Shown one piece after another: positions 34,868 to 46,414 of a stretch of DNA of 64,000 nucleotides; the stretch's first letter is position 1; the number at the start of each line of letters is the position of its first letter. The translations under genes and the position numbers were made by a program. The notes beneath the pieces were generated by a model. The model was not told the origin of the DNA and made no database searches. It saw nothing but the letters and a program-made list of their open reading frames with translations. The DNA is from Marivivens sp. LCG002. GTDB lineage: Bacteria; Pseudomonadota; Alphaproteobacteria; Rhodobacterales; Rhodobacteraceae. Location: contig NZ_CP127165.1 in assembly GCF_030264275.1 (NCBI RefSeq), positions 2,781,501 to 2,845,500 on the forward strand. Direction: 5' to 3'.

Positions 34868-35689
34868 ATGCATACGCCGATCAAGCGTCAGAGCGTCTTT
34901 ATGGCGATCATCACTATGGGAGAGCTGATCTTTCATAGTGTGGTGCGGTCCAATCGCAAATCACACCGCAATGCGGTTGTCGGCCTTGTGCTCAGCATGT
35001 TCCAAGCTGTGATCTTTGTCGCGATCTTTTATGCGATGTTCATTCTTCTGGGGATGCGCAGTGCACCCATCAGGGGCGATTACCTTTTGTATATCATGTC
35101 GGGCGTTTTCCTGTTTCTGACCCACAACAAAGCGATGGGCGCCGTCGCGGGTGCAGAGGGGCCGACGTCGGCCATGATGAAACACGCGCCGCTTAACACT
35201 CTGATTTCAATTGTGTCTTCGGCACTGTCGGCACTTTACATGCAGACTTTGACGCTGATCTGCATTCTCTATCTCTATCACACCGTCATTGAACGCATCA
35301 CAATCTATGATCCCGTCAAAGCGTTTGGATGCCTTTTGCTGGCATGGCTTTCAGGGATTGCGGTCGGACTGATTTTCCTGTCGCTCAAACCATGGTTTCC
35401 CAATTTCGCGAATGTGGCGAACCAAGTCTATTCTCGCGCCAATATGCTTGCCTCGGGCAAGATGTTCGTTGCCAATGCAACCCCTAACTACATCCTCAAG
35501 CTTTTTGCTTGGAACCCGCTGTTCCACTGCATCGATCAGGCGCGGGGCTATATCTTTATCAATTATTTCCCGCACAAAAGTTCGCTGATGTATCCGATCT
35601 ATGTCTCGATCGCACTTATTATGATCGGACTCATGGCAGAATTCTTCACGAGAAAACGCGTTTCGCTCAGCTGGTTCGCCACGCGCTAG
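34868..35689 (+). CDS. Capsule-type ABC-2 polysaccharide export permease (KpsM/Wzm-like)
   Basis: 273 residues with six hydrophobic segments, and FNP-like NPLFHCIDQARGYIF near the end typical of the ABC-2 polysaccharide exporters of groups 2/3 capsules. It would carry a lipid-linked polysaccharide over the inner membrane together with an ATPase, but no KpsT/Wzt partner gene is in this window. It is transcribed away from cysQ and followed by dnaK, so it is a single gene here. Confidence 0.8.
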   Translation: MHTPIKRQSVFMAIITMGELIFHSVVRSNRKSHRNAVVGLVLSMFQAVIFVAIFYAMFILLGMRSAPIRGDYLLYIMSGVFLFLTHNKAMGAVAGAEGPTSAMMKHAPLNTLISIVSSALSALYMQTLTLICILYLYHTVIERITIYDPVKAFGCLLLAWLSGIAVGLIFLSLKPWFPNFANVANQVYSRANMLASGKMFVANATPNYILKLFAWNPLFHCIDQARGYIFINYFPHKSSLMYPIYVSIALIMIGLMAEFFTRKRVSLSWFATR

Positions 35690-35785
35690 GGCTTGTTTGC
35701 CTAAGTTTTTCGACCAAATGGGGCAGAGTCCGCACTCTTTCCCATTTGTATTGTATTTTTATCACATTTCCTCCCGTCCTACCCG

Positions 35786-35813
35786 TTGCAGCGCCTAAAA
35801 ACGGCCCCTATAT
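35786..35813 (+). promoter_or_regulatory. Putative RpoH (heat-shock) promoter of dnaK
   Basis: TTG at 35786-35788 and CCTATAT at 35807-35813, 18 bases apart, match the alphaproteobacterial sigma-32 pattern (TTG, 17-18 bases, CYTATNT). They lie 104 bases before the dnaK start, with no other gene between. Confidence 0.6.
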
Positions 35814-35917
35814 ACCGCTTGATCCGCTGCGGGCGCTGCCCAATGCGAAATCCAGAAAGGCACAGATGCCGGAACGGGTTTGTGCCGTTCAAACCGCTTA
35901 AAGAAAGGGATTTGAAA

Positions 35918-37828
<1,911 letters not shown>

Positions 37829-37851
37829 AGCCAGCGTGTAGTTAAATGAGG

Positions 37852-37883
37852 AAACCGGCTCGCCCAGTGACGGGCCGGTTTTT
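37852..37883 (+). terminator. Hairpin terminator between dnaK and dnaJ
   Basis: Stem AAACCGGC (37852-37859) pairs with GCCGGTTT (37874-37881), with additional pairs inside, followed by T residues. Probably a partial terminator that lowers dnaJ relative to dnaK. Confidence 0.75.
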
Positions 37884-37908
37884 GCATTCCCAAGGGGGAA
37901 GATAACTC

Positions 37909-39054
37909 ATGGCAAAACGCGACTATTACGAACTTCTGGGAATCTCGAAAGGCGCAAGCGCTGACGAGATCAAAAAGGCTTATCGTACCAAGGCCAAGGA
38001 ACTTCACCCTGACCGCAATGCCGACAATCCGAACGCAGAAGCCCAGTTCAAAGAAATCAACGAAGCTTACGACGTTCTGAAAGACGCCGACAAAAAGGCC
38101 GCTTATGACCGCTATGGTCATGCTGCCTTTGAAAACGGTATGGGCGGCGGCGGTCATCCCGGTGGTGGTTTCCGTGGGCACGGCGATTTCGCCTCCGCTT
38201 TCTCGGATGTGTTCGACGATCTCTTTGGCGATATGATGGGAGGCCGCGGTGGCGGACGTTCTCGCGCATCGCGTGGTAATGATCTTCGCTATAACCTGCG
38301 CATCTCGCTCGAAGACGCCTATAACGGTCTGCAAAAATCGATCAGGGTTCCGACTTCGGTATCCTGTGATGGCTGCAACGGCACGGGTGCCGAGGGCGGC
38401 TCGGAGCCTGTCACCTGTCCGACCTGTTCGGGGATGGGCAAAGTGCGCGCCCAGCAAGGCTTCTTTACTGTCGAGCGCACATGTCCGACATGTTCGGGTA
38501 TGGGTCAGACGATCAAGAATCCGTGCAAAACCTGTCACGGTGCGGGGCGTGTCGAGAAAGAGCGCTCGCTCTCGGTCAACATTCCCGCGGGTGTGGAAAC
38601 AGGAACGCGCATCCGACTTGCCGGTGAAGGCGAAGCAGGTATGCGCGGTGGTCCCTCGGGCGATCTCTACATCTTTATTGAAGTGCAAGAGCACGAGATT
38701 TTTGAACGCGAGGGGATGAACCTCTTTTGCCGTGTTCCCGTCTCGATGGTCGATGCAGCGCTCGGCGGTGATGTAGAAGTCCCGACGCTCGATGGCGGCC
38801 GTAGCCGCGTGCGTATCCCCGAAGGTAGCCAATCCGGCCGCCAGATGCGTCTTCGCGGCAAGGGTATGCCTGCGCTTCGTGGTGCGGGCAGCGGTGATAT
38901 GTTCATCGAGCTCGCCGTGGAAACACCTGTAAAGCTCACAAGCCGTCAGAAAGAGCTACTCAAAGAGTTTCAGGAACTGAGCGAAGAGAACAACCCCAAC
39001 ACGTCCAAGTTCTTTTCTGCGGTCAAAGGGTTCTGGGACTCGATGAAAGGGTAA
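37909..39054 (+). CDS. dnaJ: Chaperone DnaJ (Hsp40)
   Basis: 381 residues. J domain (1-70) with the HPD tripeptide in [12 protein letters not shown], Gly-rich linker, and four CxxCxGxG zinc repeats ([16 protein letters not shown] twice, CKTCHGAG) at about 150-220, then the C-terminal substrate domain. It delivers clients to DnaK and stimulates its ATPase. Confidence 0.97.
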   Translation: MAKRDYYELLGISKGASADEIKKAYRTKAKELHPDRNADNPNAEAQFKEINEAYDVLKDADKKAAYDRYGHAAFENGMGGGGHPGGGFRGHGDFASAFSDVFDDLFGDMMGGRGGGRSRASRGNDLRYNLRISLEDAYNGLQKSIRVPTSVSCDGCNGTGAEGGSEPVTCPTCSGMGKVRAQQGFFTVERTCPTCSGMGQTIKNPCKTCHGAGRVEKERSLSVNIPAGVETGTRIRLAGEGEAGMRGGPSGDLYIFIEVQEHEIFEREGMNLFCRVPVSMVDAALGGDVEVPTLDGGRSRVRIPEGSQSGRQMRLRGKGMPALRGAGSGDMFIELAVETPVKLTSRQKELLKEFQELSEENNPNTSKFFSAVKGFWDSMKG

Positions 39055-39082
39055 TTAACCCTTCCTTCATTTGAACTCATCC

Positions 39083-39122
39083 AAACTGCCGTCATGACAC
39101 AGAATCATGGCGGCAGTTTTCT
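39083..39122 (+). terminator. Strong hairpin terminator after dnaJ, overlapping the radC start
   Basis: A 15-bp stem (39083-39097 with 39105-39119, one G-U pair) with a seven-base loop ends in TTTT. It is a convincing intrinsic terminator of dnaK-dnaJ. The proposed radC ATG at 39094-39096 lies inside the 5' arm. Confidence 0.8.
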
Positions 39123-39870
39123 TTCGGAGGCGCAGCTTCCTTTCGGTTCACTCGATCTTTCGGGGGACGAGGTTATTCCGCGAACCGAGGCCAAAGCCCC
39201 ATCATATCTTCGGGATCATCGGCAACGGCTTCGTGAAAGGTTCATGCGCGGTGGGGCGGCAGCCATGCCCGACTATGAACTTTTGGAATTGGTGCTTTTC
39301 CGCGCGATCCCGCGGCAGGACGTCAAACCGCTTGCCCATCTTCTCTTGGAAACCTTTGGTGATTTCAACGCGGTGGTTTCGGCACCCGTCGCCCAACTGA
39401 CCAAGATCAAGGGGGTCGGGGATACGGTCATCTGCGAATTGAAAATCGTTGAAGCGACAGCCCAGCGATTGGCCCGTGCCCGCATCCTGCGCAAACATGT
39501 GATTTCAAGTTGGGATGCCGTGCTCGACTATTGCCACACGGTCATGGCGCATCGGGACACCGAGCAATTCCGCATTCTTTTCCTCGATCGCAAGAACGTT
39601 CTCATTGCAGATGAGGAACAGGCGCGGGGCACCATCGACCATGTGCCCGTCTATCCGCGCGAAGTTGTGAAACGGGCGCTGGAGATGAATGCTTCGGCCT
39701 TGATCCTTGTTCACAACCATCCATCCGGGGACCCGACTCCGTCGACCCAGGATATCCAAATGACCAAACAAATCGGTATGGCGGCCGCCGCTCTCGGGAT
39801 CGAGCTTCACGATCACCTTATCATCGGGCGCTCTCGCGAACTCAGTTTCCGTAGCGAGGGGTTATTGTGA
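39094..39870 (+). CDS. radC: RadC-family DNA repair/JAB-domain protein
   Basis: 258 residues. The N-terminal helix-hairpin-helix region (TKIKGVGDTVICELK) leads to a JAB/MPN metal site, LVHNHPSGDPTPS (about residues 206-218). Function of RadC is uncertain in spite of its name. The only in-frame start that keeps the conserved DHRQRLRERFMRGG segment is the ATG at 39094, which sits in a terminator stem. Its 3' end overlaps the convergent gene by nine bases. Confidence 0.88.
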   Translation: MTQNHGGSFLSEAQLPFGSLDLSGDEVIPRTEAKAPSYLRDHRQRLRERFMRGGAAAMPDYELLELVLFRAIPRQDVKPLAHLLLETFGDFNAVVSAPVAQLTKIKGVGDTVICELKIVEATAQRLARARILRKHVISSWDAVLDYCHTVMAHRDTEQFRILFLDRKNVLIADEEQARGTIDHVPVYPREVVKRALEMNASALILVHNHPSGDPTPSTQDIQMTKQIGMAAAALGIELHDHLIIGRSRELSFRSEGLL

Positions 39871-41433
39871 CACCTGAGCTGGCGCGTTTTCGAGCCAAAG
39901 CTCGACGCGGCGATTGACCTGCCGACCCCAACGGCTTTCATCGCAGCCGATAGGGAGCGCCTCGCCGTAACCGACGGTCTGAATGACGACACCAGAGGGA
40001 AGCTCGCCGCCCAACATAACGAGAAGATCGTTGAGCACGCTGAGTGCGCGCGCTTCGGAGAGGGATTGGTTCGCCTCGGCAGGCCCTGCGCCGTCACTGA
40101 AACCGACAAGTTTGAGTTTTTGACCATAATATCGACCGTCAAGGAGCCCTTGGGCGAGGGTCATAAGGCTTGATCGAGATACGATATCAAGATCGGAGGA
40201 GCCTTCCTGAAAACGGAATGTCGGGGAAAGACGGACGGCGGTATACATGTCGGAAACCAACGTCTTGAGGGTTGCAAGCGATGTCTCGTCGCCTGCACTC
40301 AGGATCGCGTTCGCCAACCTCTCGCCCTGCACCTCGAGCCCGATCGGAACCGCCCCTTGATCTACGAAACCCGCGCGTCGCACGACGAGTTGGGCATCCG
40401 CTGTGCGAAACCAATCGAGCATTGCATCCACGACAGGGGCAAGAGGCCTCTCGGGGATGTAGACAAAGAGCGGAAAGGACAGCGGATAGTCCTCGGTTTT
40501 GACAGCCGTGACGCGTGGCACGGACCGCAAACCGCACTCTCCCACGAGACCGAGGGCAACCGCACTCCCCAAGGCACGTGAAGGTAGCACGCCAAGCGCT
40601 TGGGGATCGGCAGCGATCACGTCGGCGAGTGTATTGGTATCATCCTCGCGGAAGAGCGAAACACTGACGGTTTCTGTGCCTGTCAAACGCTCGAGGAGGC
40701 CCTGCGCGAACCCCGAATGGTCGCTGGGGAGGTAGAGGTGAATAGGGAGTCCCTCCTGACCGCCGAGGGCTCCCCAATCGGTGATCTGGCCTGCAAAGAC
40801 AGCAGCCAGCTCGGACATCGAAACATCCTGAACACTTTGACCCACCCCTGTTACAGGAACGAGGGAATCGAGAGCAATCACTTTTGAATGGCCCGCCTGA
40901 TCAAGATGGCCAAGCCCCGCCTCTCGCAGGCTTTCGACTTCGCTGGTCCGGATTTCACGCGCAGACATCACCAGATCAGCATTTGCCTCGAGCAGATCGA
41001 TGAACCCTTGATCCGACGTCGTCGAACGGATCGTGACTTCGAGCACATCACCGTCGACGTTGCTGAGGGAATAGGAAACGATTTCGCCCTCTTCGCGCTC
41101 GACCTGTAGCCCTTCCGAGCGCGCATATCCTTCGATCAAGGCAGGCAGCAAAAGCTCTCCGAGGCGGGCAGCGCCTGAAATGCGGATGCGTGGCACGAAG
41201 TTATCAAAGTCGGGACAGGATTCGCCGGTGCAGGTCACACCGTCTGCTTTCATCGTGACGACACCTGCCTCTGTTTCCAGTTGCAAAAAGCGTCCGTCAA
41301 ACGACAGGAGTTCACCGGTCACGGTTATGCCGTTGGATTCAGTGGAAATAGTAATGGGTTCGGCAAAAGCCGGAAAAATTCCAAAACATGAAAGCGCGGC
41401 CACGACAGCCGCGCTTCTATAAAAAGTTGTCAT
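39862..41433 (-). CDS. Phosphate-binding-like (PBP) / OmpA fusion protein
   Basis: 523 residues with a signal peptide (about 1-24, ...FPAFAEP). The middle (about 80-370) resembles PstS-type periplasmic binding domains (DQGFIDLLEANADLVMSAR; FAGQITDWGALGG). The C-terminal 130 residues are an OmpA/MotB peptidoglycan-binding domain (LKLVGFSDG..., LSEARALSVLNDLL, NRRVELWL). It is thus a wall-anchored periplasmic ligand-binding protein; ligand unknown. The ATG at 41433 is preferred to the TTG before it. It follows an unknown envelope gene by 18 bases. Confidence 0.75.
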   Translation of the reverse strand: MTTFYRSAAVVAALSCFGIFPAFAEPITISTESNGITVTGELLSFDGRFLQLETEAGVVTMKADGVTCTGESCPDFDNFVPRIRISGAARLGELLLPALIEGYARSEGLQVEREEGEIVSYSLSNVDGDVLEVTIRSTTSDQGFIDLLEANADLVMSAREIRTSEVESLREAGLGHLDQAGHSKVIALDSLVPVTGVGQSVQDVSMSELAAVFAGQITDWGALGGQEGLPIHLYLPSDHSGFAQGLLERLTGTETVSVSLFREDDTNTLADVIAADPQALGVLPSRALGSAVALGLVGECGLRSVPRVTAVKTEDYPLSFPLFVYIPERPLAPVVDAMLDWFRTADAQLVVRRAGFVDQGAVPIGLEVQGERLANAILSAGDETSLATLKTLVSDMYTAVRLSPTFRFQEGSSDLDIVSRSSLMTLAQGLLDGRYYGQKLKLVGFSDGAGPAEANQSLSEARALSVLNDLLVMLGGELPSGVVIQTVGYGEALPIGCDESRWGRQVNRRVELWLENAPAQVSQ

Positions 41434-41451
41434 CAACTCTATCTCTGCACG

Positions 41452-42507
41452 TCAGTTCGAGGCGAGTGTCAGGTCCTTGAACATATTTTTCAACACCAGA
41501 TAGTCACCAACACTGTCGCATGATGGCATAATCATCACAAGATCAAGGGCTTCAGGCTCGGAACCCGGGGAGATCTGGATCGACTGGGCAGTCACCTCTC
41601 GGTTGCAATTGGAATTGGTGATCGAGGCGTCGACACTCAGCACAACGTCTTCCGCCGCGCCGATGGGGAATGTGTAAACTTCGGCCAAGAGCTGTTGCGG
41701 CGCATCAGGATTGCCAAGGGGGACAAGGAAACCCTGTTTTGCATCGATGGCTGCGAAATCACGGCTGTGCAACGCCGAAACGTGACCCTCCTGACCAAAG
41801 AGAGCGCCATCCTCGAAAGCATTGATCGCAAAGGCAGTTTCGCCTTGCCACTGGAGCACCGCGCGTTCGTAACCGACGAGATCGGGAACCTCGATCGTTG
41901 CGACGGCGCCATCACCAGAGTCGAAAGCCGCAATGAAAACCGCCTCCTCAGCAAGGGCAGGCGCGAGAACCGAAAGCTTGCCGTCCTGGTCCGTGAGGAC
42001 ACTGAACATCATGCCTTGATGGTGGATGGTGACACCTGCATTCGCATGGCACGGCGCGACCAGATCAAGCTGTGCAAAGGCTGCAGGAGCTGGAGTTGCA
42101 AACATTTGAGGAGAACAATCGACTGCGGCTTCAGCACGTTCCTGCTCGACCAGTGGTTCGGAAGTGATCGCAACGGGTTCGGACTGCACCAGAGGGATCG
42201 GCTTGAACACCGGATCGGGTTCGACCGCAGCGAGCAGGATCAGAGCCTCGGGTTCCTCTATGACAATCTCTTGCTCCACTTGCGCGACGATCATTTCCGC
42301 TTCCGCCTCGACTGGCGTTTCCAAAACGGGACCTTGATCAGCGATCAATTCCTCTTGGGGAGCAACTGTTTCGGTTTGAACGTATTCGGGCTCTGGCTCC
42401 ACCGTGGAGCGCGCGGCAAGAACATCACCGTTCTGCATCACAAAACCGATTCCAAGCGCCACAGAAAAGGTCGCGCCCGCTGTAATAAGCTTTTTCTTCT
42501 GAAGCAT
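41452..42507 (-). CDS. Envelope protein of unknown function
   Basis: 351 residues. An N-terminal hydrophobic segment (about 7-32) after KKK is a membrane anchor or signal peptide. Residues about 35-125 are very rich in Glu, Pro and Val, as in periplasmic spacers, and the C-terminal 200 residues form a cysteine-containing domain I do not recognise. It is the first gene of a two-gene leftward operon with the PBP-OmpA fusion, so the two probably work together at the cell envelope. Confidence 0.6.
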   Translation of the reverse strand: MLQKKKLITAGATFSVALGIGFVMQNGDVLAARSTVEPEPEYVQTETVAPQEELIADQGPVLETPVEAEAEMIVAQVEQEIVIEEPEALILLAAVEPDPVFKPIPLVQSEPVAITSEPLVEQERAEAAVDCSPQMFATPAPAAFAQLDLVAPCHANAGVTIHHQGMMFSVLTDQDGKLSVLAPALAEEAVFIAAFDSGDGAVATIEVPDLVGYERAVLQWQGETAFAINAFEDGALFGQEGHVSALHSRDFAAIDAKQGFLVPLGNPDAPQQLLAEVYTFPIGAAEDVVLSVDASITNSNCNREVTAQSIQISPGSEPEALDLVMIMPSCDSVGDYLVLKNMFKDLTLASN

Positions 42508-42657
42508 AATTGCCCCCTAACCAATACGAATTGGAGACAATCTAGAAACAGAAGATGGTCTACGAAGGACCGCTCAAAGGTAATTTTCCGCCCGAATTAG
42601 GGCCAAAAGCAGGCAATCGGAAATTGTAGGGATAAGACTAGTTCTATCTCTGGAAAC

Positions 42658-42690
42658 AAAAAGACCGGCCTTTTGGGCCGGTCTTTCACG
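42658..42690 (-). terminator. Intrinsic terminator of secA
   Basis: An 11-bp perfect stem (42660-42670 with 42676-42686, AAAGACCGGCC/GGCCGGTCTTT) has a five-base loop. Read leftward it ends in a T run and lies directly after the secA stop. Confidence 0.9.
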
Positions 42691-42691
42691 A

Positions 42692-45382
42692 TCAATGCTT
42701 GCCGTGGCAGTGTTTGAACTTTTCACCCGATCCGCAAGGACATGGATCATTACGCGAGGGGTTACCCCAAGTGCTTGGGTCACTTTCGTCAAAACCGGGC
42801 GCTGCCGCAGGGTTAGCGGCGACCGCACCTGCAGTGGCGGCGGCTTGCGCGCGTCGCTGTTGCTCGACCATCTGGGCGATCATGGCCTGTTGCTCTTCTT
42901 GGGTCATCGGACGGATTTGCGAGAGTTTCTCGGTCACGTCCTCGCGCAGACCTTCAAGAAGGCTTTCGAAGAGCTGGAACGACTCGGTCTTGTATTCGTT
43001 GAGAGGATCACGTTGGGCATACCCACGGAAACCGACGACCGAACGCAGGTGCTCAAGTCGAAGCAAATGATCACGCCATTTCGCGTCGATCGTCTGCAGC
43101 AGGATCTGCTTCTCTATCTGGCGCATGGTGGCGTCACCGAAGGCGGCCGTCTTTTCTGCCATGAACGCATCCGTGGCCTCGAAGAGGCGCTCGCGGATAT
43201 CGCTGTCGTCGACACCCTCTTCTGCAGCCCAATCCTCGATAGGCAGATCAAGACCAAGCTTGGACTTTACGTCCGCACGAAGAGCCTCGACATTCCATTG
43301 GTCGGCATAGCTGCGCGCGGGAATATGTTTGTCGACGAGATCGTCGATGAACTCGTGACGCATATCCTGAACGATTTCCGCCAAATCGTTGGCTTCCATG
43401 ATTTCGCGACGCTGCGAAAAGATCACCTTGCGCTGATCGTTCATAACATCGTCGAATTTCAGAAGCTGCTTACGGATATCGAAGTTCCGACCTTCGACCT
43501 TGGCCTGAGCGCGTTCGAGCGACTTGTTCACCCAAGGGTGGACAATCGCCTCGCCGTCTTTCATGCCGAGCGAGGACAGAACCTTGTCGAGACGGTCCGA
43601 TCCGAAAATACGCATCAGGTCGTCTTCGAGCGAGAGGAAGAACACCGAACGACCTGGGTCACCCTGACGGCCCGAACGACCGCGGAGCTGGTTATCGATG
43701 CGGCGGCTTTCGTGACGCTCGGTCGCAAGCACAAAGAGACCGCCAGCGGCCTTGACCGCCTCTTCTTCGGCGGCGTGTTCCCCTTCGATCCGCGCGCGGA
43801 TTTCATCGGGGTGCGCATCAGGGTTCTGGGCAATAGCCTCGAGCACCTTCATCTCGACATTTCCGCCAAGTTTGATGTCCGTTCCACGGCCCGCCATGTT
43901 GGTGGCGATGGTGACGGCCCCAAGCTTGCCCGCATCGGCAACGATCTGGGCTTCTTGTTCGTGCTGGCGCGCGTTCAGAACGTTATGCTTGATCCCAGCC
44001 TGTGTGAGGAGCTGCGAAAGCTGTTCCGATTTCTCGATCGACGTTGTGCCGACAAGAACGGGTTGCTGCTTTTCGTTCGCGATTTTGATCTCTTTGACAA
44101 TGGCGTCATATTTCTCGCGGGTGGTGCGATAGACCTGATCGTGTTCGTCTTTACGGGCAATCGGGCGGTTGGTCGGAACCTCGACCACGCCAAGGCCATA
44201 GATTTCCATGAATTCGTCCGCTTCGGTCAAAGCCGTGCCGGTCATGCCCGACAGGGTCGAATAAAGACGGAAGTAGTTCTGGAACGTAACGCTCGCCAAG
44301 GTGACGTTCTCGGGCTGGATGTCACAGCCTTCTTTTGCTTCGATTGCCTGATGCAAACCATCCGACAGACGGCGGCCATGCATCATACGGCCGGTGAATT
44401 CGTCGATCAGAACGACTTCGCCATTACGAACGATATAGTCCTTGTCTTTGGCAAACAACTTGTGAGCGCGCAGACCTTGGTTCACGTGGTGAACGACGGT
44501 GCTGCTTTCGGGATCATAGAGAGATTGGCCCTCGGGCAGAACGCCCGCCGCCACAAGACGGGCTTCGATGAAGTCGTTGCCTTCGTCGGTAAACGTCACG
44601 TTCTTGGTCTTTTCGTCAAGCTCGTAGTGCTCGGCGGTCAGCTCGGGGACAAGTGCATCAACGGCGCGATAAAGCTCTGAACGGTCCTGAGCGGGACCCG
44701 AGATGATCAGGGGGGTGCGCGCCTCGTCCACGAGGATCGAGTCGACTTCGTCGACGATCGCAAAGTTGTGACCGCGCTGGGTCATCTGGCTCAGCTCGGA
44801 CTTCATGTTGTCACGCAGATAATCGAAGCCGAGTTCGTTGTTCGTGGCATAGGTGATATCGCAGGCATAGGCCTGACGCTTTTCGGCTTCGGGTTGCTGC
44901 GGGACAACCACACCCGTGGTCAAACCAAGAGCACCGTAAACTTTGCTCATCCATTCGGCGTCGCGGCGGGCGAGGTAGTCGTTCACGGTGACGACGTGCA
45001 CGCCTTTGCCGCTCAATGCATTGAGATATGCGGGGAACGTCGCAACGAGCGTCTTGCCTTCACCGGTCTTCATCTCGGCGATGTTGCCTTGGTGGAGGAA
45101 AATCCCGCCCATAAGCTGCGTCTCGAAGGCACGCAGACCCAACGCGCGCTTGGCGGCTTCGCGGCAGTTGGCAAAGGCTTCGGGAAGGAGACTATCGAGG
45201 CTTTCACCTTTTTCGATACGTTCCTTGAATTCCGCCGTCTTTGCCTTGAGGCCATTGTCATCAAGCGCGGCGAACTCGGGTTCGAGGGCATTGATTTTTG
45301 CGATCAGCGGACGGACCGATTTAACCTTGCGGTCATTCGCCGTGCCAAAGACCTTCTTTGCCAGCTTGCCAATTCCGAGCAT
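42692..45382 (-). CDS. secA: Preprotein translocase ATPase SecA
   Basis: 896 residues from the ATG at 45382, which has GGAGA at ribosome-site distance. Begins [13 protein letters not shown] as SecA does. Walker A MKTGEGKT, the DEAD-type [17 protein letters not shown], and the C-terminal zinc/SecB-binding tail [17 protein letters not shown] are present. It drives protein export through SecYEG. It diverges from the parvulin gene. Confidence 0.98.
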   Translation of the reverse strand: MLGIGKLAKKVFGTANDRKVKSVRPLIAKINALEPEFAALDDNGLKAKTAEFKERIEKGESLDSLLPEAFANCREAAKRALGLRAFETQLMGGIFLHQGNIAEMKTGEGKTLVATFPAYLNALSGKGVHVVTVNDYLARRDAEWMSKVYGALGLTTGVVVPQQPEAEKRQAYACDITYATNNELGFDYLRDNMKSELSQMTQRGHNFAIVDEVDSILVDEARTPLIISGPAQDRSELYRAVDALVPELTAEHYELDEKTKNVTFTDEGNDFIEARLVAAGVLPEGQSLYDPESSTVVHHVNQGLRAHKLFAKDKDYIVRNGEVVLIDEFTGRMMHGRRLSDGLHQAIEAKEGCDIQPENVTLASVTFQNYFRLYSTLSGMTGTALTEADEFMEIYGLGVVEVPTNRPIARKDEHDQVYRTTREKYDAIVKEIKIANEKQQPVLVGTTSIEKSEQLSQLLTQAGIKHNVLNARQHEQEAQIVADAGKLGAVTIATNMAGRGTDIKLGGNVEMKVLEAIAQNPDAHPDEIRARIEGEHAAEEEAVKAAGGLFVLATERHESRRIDNQLRGRSGRQGDPGRSVFFLSLEDDLMRIFGSDRLDKVLSSLGMKDGEAIVHPWVNKSLERAQAKVEGRNFDIRKQLLKFDDVMNDQRKVIFSQRREIMEANDLAEIVQDMRHEFIDDLVDKHIPARSYADQWNVEALRADVKSKLGLDLPIEDWAAEEGVDDSDIRERLFEATDAFMAEKTAAFGDATMRQIEKQILLQTIDAKWRDHLLRLEHLRSVVGFRGYAQRDPLNEYKTESFQLFESLLEGLREDVTEKLSQIRPMTQEEQQAMIAQMVEQQRRAQAAATAGAVAANPAAAPGFDESDPSTWGNPSRNDPCPCGSGEKFKHCHGKH

Positions 45383-45568
45383 ATTCTCTCCGATCCCCAT
45401 TTGGTGGGGCTTGTTAACGTCGTTATGATGAGGAGGTTGCTTGTAGGCGTAGCGCCCGAGGCCTAAACAAGGTGCAAGACGGCCCCCTCAGAGCCTTGCA
45501 AGGATGTAAGGGGCGGGTCATAGAGTGTCAACGCCGTGAACCCGTTACGGCCAAGCAGGGAAAGACTA

Positions 45569-46411
45569 ATGAAGCATTTTTCGACGATTATTTGTGCCGG
45601 TGTGATCGCTCTGTCGGCGCAGGCCGCCTTTGCAGAAGATCCGAACATGAACACCGTCGTCGCTACGGTCGACGGCAAGGAGATTCTTCTCGGAGAAATG
45701 ATCATTTCCCGTGCGCAACTTCCGCAACAGTATCTCCAGCTTCCCGATGACGTTTTGTGGGAAGGCGTGTTGGACCAGCTGATCCAGCAACAACTCTTGG
45801 CCAACGCGCTTGAAAAGGTTCCTGCACGGGTCGAGCTTGCGATGAGCAATGACCGTCGCGGGCTTTTGGCTGCGGAATTGATCGACGCGCTGAGCGCCGA
45901 ATTGATCACCGAAGAGGCGATCCAAGCCGCGTATGACGCCCAATTCGCGGACGTGGAACCTGTTCTCGAATACAGCGCTGCTCACATCCTTCTTGCCAGC
46001 GAAGAAGAAGCTGCTGCTGCAAAACTTCGTGCCGACTCTGGCGAGGATTTTGCCGAATTGGCGCGTCAACTTTCGACAGGTCCCTCGGGTCCGTCGGGCG
46101 GCGATCTGGGTTGGTTCTCGGAAGGCATGATGGTTCAAGAATTCCAGACCGCCGTCGAAGCACTTGAAGCGGGCCAAGTGTCCGATCCCGTGCAAACCCA
46201 GTTCGGTTGGCATATCATCAAGCTCAATGAAACACGCAATCGCCCCAACCCCACACTTGAGGAGATGCGCGCCGAGATTGCCGGCAAGCTCCAAGAAGAG
46301 CTTGTGACCAGCAAGCTGGCTGAACTCACCGCTGCGGCCGAGATCACCCGTCCCGAAGAAGGGGCGTTCGATCCTGCGCTTCTGAAAAACCTCGATCTTC
46401 TCGAAGAGTAA
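45569..46411 (+). CDS. Periplasmic peptidyl-prolyl cis-trans isomerase (parvulin type)
   Basis: 280 residues from the ATG at 45569, with a signal peptide (1-22, ...QAAFAED). A SurA/PrsA-like N-terminal helical part is followed by the rotamase domain (about 140-235): AAHILLASEEEA, GPSGPSGGDLGWFSEGMMV and FGWHIIKLNE. It helps fold exported proteins. Four bases before argJ; its neighbour secA is a functional relation as well. Confidence 0.88.
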   Translation: MKHFSTIICAGVIALSAQAAFAEDPNMNTVVATVDGKEILLGEMIISRAQLPQQYLQLPDDVLWEGVLDQLIQQQLLANALEKVPARVELAMSNDRRGLLAAELIDALSAELITEEAIQAAYDAQFADVEPVLEYSAAHILLASEEEAAAAKLRADSGEDFAELARQLSTGPSGPSGGDLGWFSEGMMVQEFQTAVEALEAGQVSDPVQTQFGWHIIKLNETRNRPNPTLEEMRAEIAGKLQEELVTSKLAELTAAAEITRPEEGAFDPALLKNLDLLEE

Positions 46412-46414
46412 ATC

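Noticed and set aside
42695-44680. 661-codon open frame antisense to secA
   Set aside because: A shadow of the highly conserved secA coding sequence.
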